The notes beneath the pieces were generated by a model, which searched no databases, was not told the DNA's origin, and saw nothing but the letters and a program-made list of their open reading frames with translations. A program made the position numbers and the translations under genes. 33,794 bases of DNA, from the NCBI GenBank assembly GCA_900547755.1, contig URIC01000021.1, positions 1 through 33,794 on the forward strand, written 5' to 3'. Positions 31,998-33,794 of the stretch are shown in pieces (the stretch's first letter is position 1; every line of letters starts with the position of its first letter). Source of the DNA: an uncultured Bacteroidales bacterium. Its GTDB lineage: Bacteria > Bacteroidota > Bacteroidia > Bacteroidales > Muribaculaceae.

Positions 31998-33569
31998 TTG
32001 CTGTGTGCGGCATATTGCGTGGCCTCGGGAACAGGCAGGAACGATTCCTGCACAAGCATAATGGTGGGCAAGGGAGCCTCCGCAGACGGCTCGGTAATGA
32101 CCAGCCACACCTGCGACTCCTGGTATCGCACATGGATTAAGCCGACGGCTCCGGCAGACTACCCGCGCGACACGGTCACGGGCATTTACGACGGTCTGCT
32201 GCACACCGAGTATCCGGGCAGTATGGACGGTGTCAAGGAGAAGGGACGCATACCTCAGGCGAGCCACACATACCACTATCTCAACACCGCTTACCCTTGC
32301 CTCAACGAGCATCAGCTGGCTATGGGCGAGACTACATTCACCGGACGCGACACACTCATCAATCCGGACGGAATGTTCAGAATCGAGGAGTTGCAGCGCA
32401 TTGCCCTGGAGCGCTGCACCACCGCACGCGACGCCATAAAGCTCATGGGTGAGCTGATACGTAAATACGGCTATGGCGATGCCGGGGAGTGCCTCACGAT
32501 AGCCGACCCGAAAGAGGTGTGGATTTTCGAGGTCCAGGGGGAAGGCAAAAAGAAGAAAGGTGGCGTATGGGCCGCAGTGCGCATACCCGATGACCATATC
32601 GCCGTCTCGGCAAACGTGAGCCGCATAGGGCGTCTCGACCTCGATGACCCGGATAACTGTATGGCCTCGGCCAATGTCAAGGATGTGGCACGCAAAATGG
32701 GCTTGTGGGACGGCAAGGAGGAGTTCTCTTTCTGGAAAGCATACAGCGGCGTGAACTATCTGAACGAACCTAAGAATTACAGCGTGCGCGAACTCTACAT
32801 CATGCGGCAATTGGCGCCTGAGGCCGGATTCACCGACCAAATGGAAGAATTGCCGCTTAGCGTCAAGCCCTCGGCAAAGGTGTCGGTAGCCGACATATCC
32901 CGCCTGCTCGGCTCTTATTACGAAGGTACGGACCTCAACCTCAGCGGCAGGCTCAAGGTAAAGAACCGCAAGAAGAAGCCGGAGGACGGCCGAGAGGTGC
33001 CGGACACGGTGGTAAGTCCTTTCGCCAACCCCTGGATGCGCCCTGACGAGATAGCCGTCTACGAGGCTATGGGCGACAGTGCCATGCGCAACATACGCAC
33101 GGTGAGCGTACCCTGGTGCGCCTACTCCACAGTGATTCAATGCCGTGACTGGCTTCCCGACGGAGTGGGAGGTGTGGCATGGGTGGCTTTGGACAACCCC
33201 GGTCAGTCGCCGCGTTTCCCCATATTCGCCGGCACTACCGAGCTGCCCGATATGCTGCAGGTGTGCGGCCAGCACAGAACGCGCGACGATGCAGCCCTGT
33301 GGCATTTCCGCCAGCCCAACAGACTGGCGACCGTGAGATGGGGGGATGAGCGCAAGACAATGGAGCCGGCACGAGACCATTTCCTGAAGAAAGGCGCAAG
33401 GGAGCTGCCTCTGATAGAGACTACCTACCGCGAGCTCACGGACTCAGGCAAAAATGAAGAAGCCACTGCCCTGCTCAATGACTACACTCGCGACTTCTTC
33501 GGAGCGGCCGTTCAGCGCTGGGACGAATTGGGCGCCCGCTACTGGCGCAAACGCTGGACGGGTTTCTGA
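31998..33569 (+). CDS. C69-family dipeptidase (PepD-like), signal peptide interrupted
   Basis: This N-terminal-nucleophile peptidase of family C69 cleaves dipeptides. The mature enzyme begins at the nucleophilic Cys (codon at 32049) in DSCTSIMVGKGASADGSVMTSHTCDS, exposed after removal of a short propeptide. The rest is full length and undamaged: TYHYLNTAYPCLNEHQLAMGETTF, GDAGECLTIADPKEVWIFEVQG, SANVSRIGRLD, and YSTVIQCRDWLPDGVGGVAWVALDNPGQSPR. The natural ATG (31968) is separated from this frame by an amber codon, so a TTG at 31998 is the only visible upstream restart; starting there removes the basic n-region needed for export. It is probably a secreted or periplasmic enzyme by origin, now possibly silent, mislocalised or dependent on readthrough. 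Confidence 0.85.
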   Translation: MLCAAYCVASGTGRNDSCTSIMVGKGASADGSVMTSHTCDSWYRTWIKPTAPADYPRDTVTGIYDGLLHTEYPGSMDGVKEKGRIPQASHTYHYLNTAYPCLNEHQLAMGETTFTGRDTLINPDGMFRIEELQRIALERCTTARDAIKLMGELIRKYGYGDAGECLTIADPKEVWIFEVQGEGKKKKGGVWAAVRIPDDHIAVSANVSRIGRLDLDDPDNCMASANVKDVARKMGLWDGKEEFSFWKAYSGVNYLNEPKNYSVRELYIMRQLAPEAGFTDQMEELPLSVKPSAKVSVADISRLLGSYYEGTDLNLSGRLKVKNRKKKPEDGREVPDTVVSPFANPWMRPDEIAVYEAMGDSAMRNIRTVSVPWCAYSTVIQCRDWLPDGVGGVAWVALDNPGQSPRFPIFAGTTELPDMLQVCGQHRTRDDAALWHFRQPNRLATVRWGDERKTMEPARDHFLKKGARELPLIETTYRELTDSGKNEEATALLNDYTRDFFGAAVQRWDELGARYWRKRWTGF

Positions 33570-33643
33570 ACAAACGCATATAAAATCTGATACAACTACT
33601 CCACCCATTATATGTTAAAATAAATTAAAAAAACAAATTAATA

Positions 33644-33672
33644 GTTGGAATGTCAAAAAAGCACTAACTTTG
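33644..33672 (+). promoter_or_regulatory. Promoter for a gene beyond the right edge
   Basis: GTTGG (33644-33648) and TAACTTTG (33665-33672) followed by CAATC resemble a Bacteroidota promoter, with a spacer of 16-17 nt, shorter than the usual 19-21. The surrounding sequence is strongly AT-rich. Confidence 0.55.
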
Positions 33673-33794
33673 CAATCACTACAACAATGAGAAAAAAACT
33701 TTCTCGTCTATCTATCAATTAAAACTAATCACAAACTATGAAGTTGTCTAAACTAATTTGATTTGTGAAATTTTTTAAGGAAAATAACGATAAA
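33673..33794 (+). other. Long 5' leader with two tiny open frames
   Basis: No full gene begins before the window ends. Two very short frames lie in the leader: MRKKLSRLSIN (33687-33722, TAA) and MKLSKLI (33738-33761, TGA). The leader ends in an A-rich stretch (aaggaaaataacgataaa) of the kind that precedes start codons in Bacteroidota, so the real gene probably starts just past the edge, giving a leader of at least 115 nt. Confidence 0.4.

Noticed and set aside
31938..33380. Very long minus-strand open frame (480 codons) antisense to the C69 dipeptidase
   Set aside because: It is a mirror of a GC-rich, well-conserved gene on the plus strand; its protein has no family motif and is rich in His/Cys/Arg as antisense frames are.
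1..33794. CRISPR arrays, tRNA/rRNA genes, prophage, restriction-modification or other defence genes
   Set aside because: I saw no regularly spaced direct repeats, no tRNA-like cloverleaf sequence, no rRNA sequence, and no nuclease, methylase, integrase or toxin-antitoxin motifs.

Overview
The window reads as a chromosomal segment from a member of the Bacteroidota, most likely order Bacteroidales. Three things support this: lpxC and fabZ are fused into one gene; the propionate (methylmalonyl-CoA decarboxylase) operon has the Bacteroidales order; and promoters match the Bacteroidota pattern TTTG-N19-21-TAnnTTTG, while Shine-Dalgarno sequences are mostly absent. Coding DNA is moderately GC-rich and intergenic DNA is AT-rich. 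A gut genus or family such as Muribaculaceae or Barnesiella is possible but I cannot fix it from sequence alone. I see no tRNA, rRNA, CRISPR array, insertion sequence, phage or plasmid module. The segment is overwhelmingly core metabolism and envelope biosynthesis.

Layout. (1) 1-2060: end of a menaquinone operon, menC (cut by the window edge) and menE; a nitroreductase faces them (2053-2640). (2) 2823-7581: propionate module, methylmalonyl-CoA epimerase followed by the subunits of a sodium-pumping methylmalonyl-CoA decarboxylase (mmdA, gamma-type membrane subunit, biotin carrier, beta membrane subunit), with hairpins in the three long internal gaps and a strong hairpin at the end. (3) 7805-8881: two small proteins of uncertain role, convergent. 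(4) 9130-13930: membrane-lipid region, serine palmitoyltransferase (sphingolipids) divergent from lpxD, lpxC-fabZ and lpxA (lipid A). (5) 14037-17369: glutamine synthetase, a GT4 glycosyltransferase and a PlsC-type acyltransferase on one strand. (6) 17453-21925 on the minus strand: NatA/NatB-like ABC exporter, rpe, a DedA protein, malate dehydrogenase. (7) 22023-23882: TonB-dependent receptor. (8) 24139-29843 on the plus strand: small membrane protein, EFR1-type flavodoxin/ferredoxin, FKBP isomerase, calcium P-type ATPase, secreted SH3-like protein. (9) 30380-31843: RlmD-type rRNA methyltransferase (minus). (10) 31968-33569: C69 dipeptidase whose signal peptide is interrupted by an in-frame amber codon. 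(11) The right edge holds a promoter and a leader for a gene beyond the window.

How it fits together: malate dehydrogenase, the mmd operon and menaquinone synthesis all belong to the succinate/propionate fermentation with fumarate respiration typical of Bacteroidales. The lpx genes, Spt, PlsC and perhaps the glycosyltransferase build the envelope. I did not find a convincing new multi-gene system. The best leads are the amber codon in the dipeptidase signal peptide, the hairpins in the gaps of the mmd operon, an unexplained 536-bp gap with an orphan minus-strand promoter element, and start codons that coincide with promoter -7 boxes.
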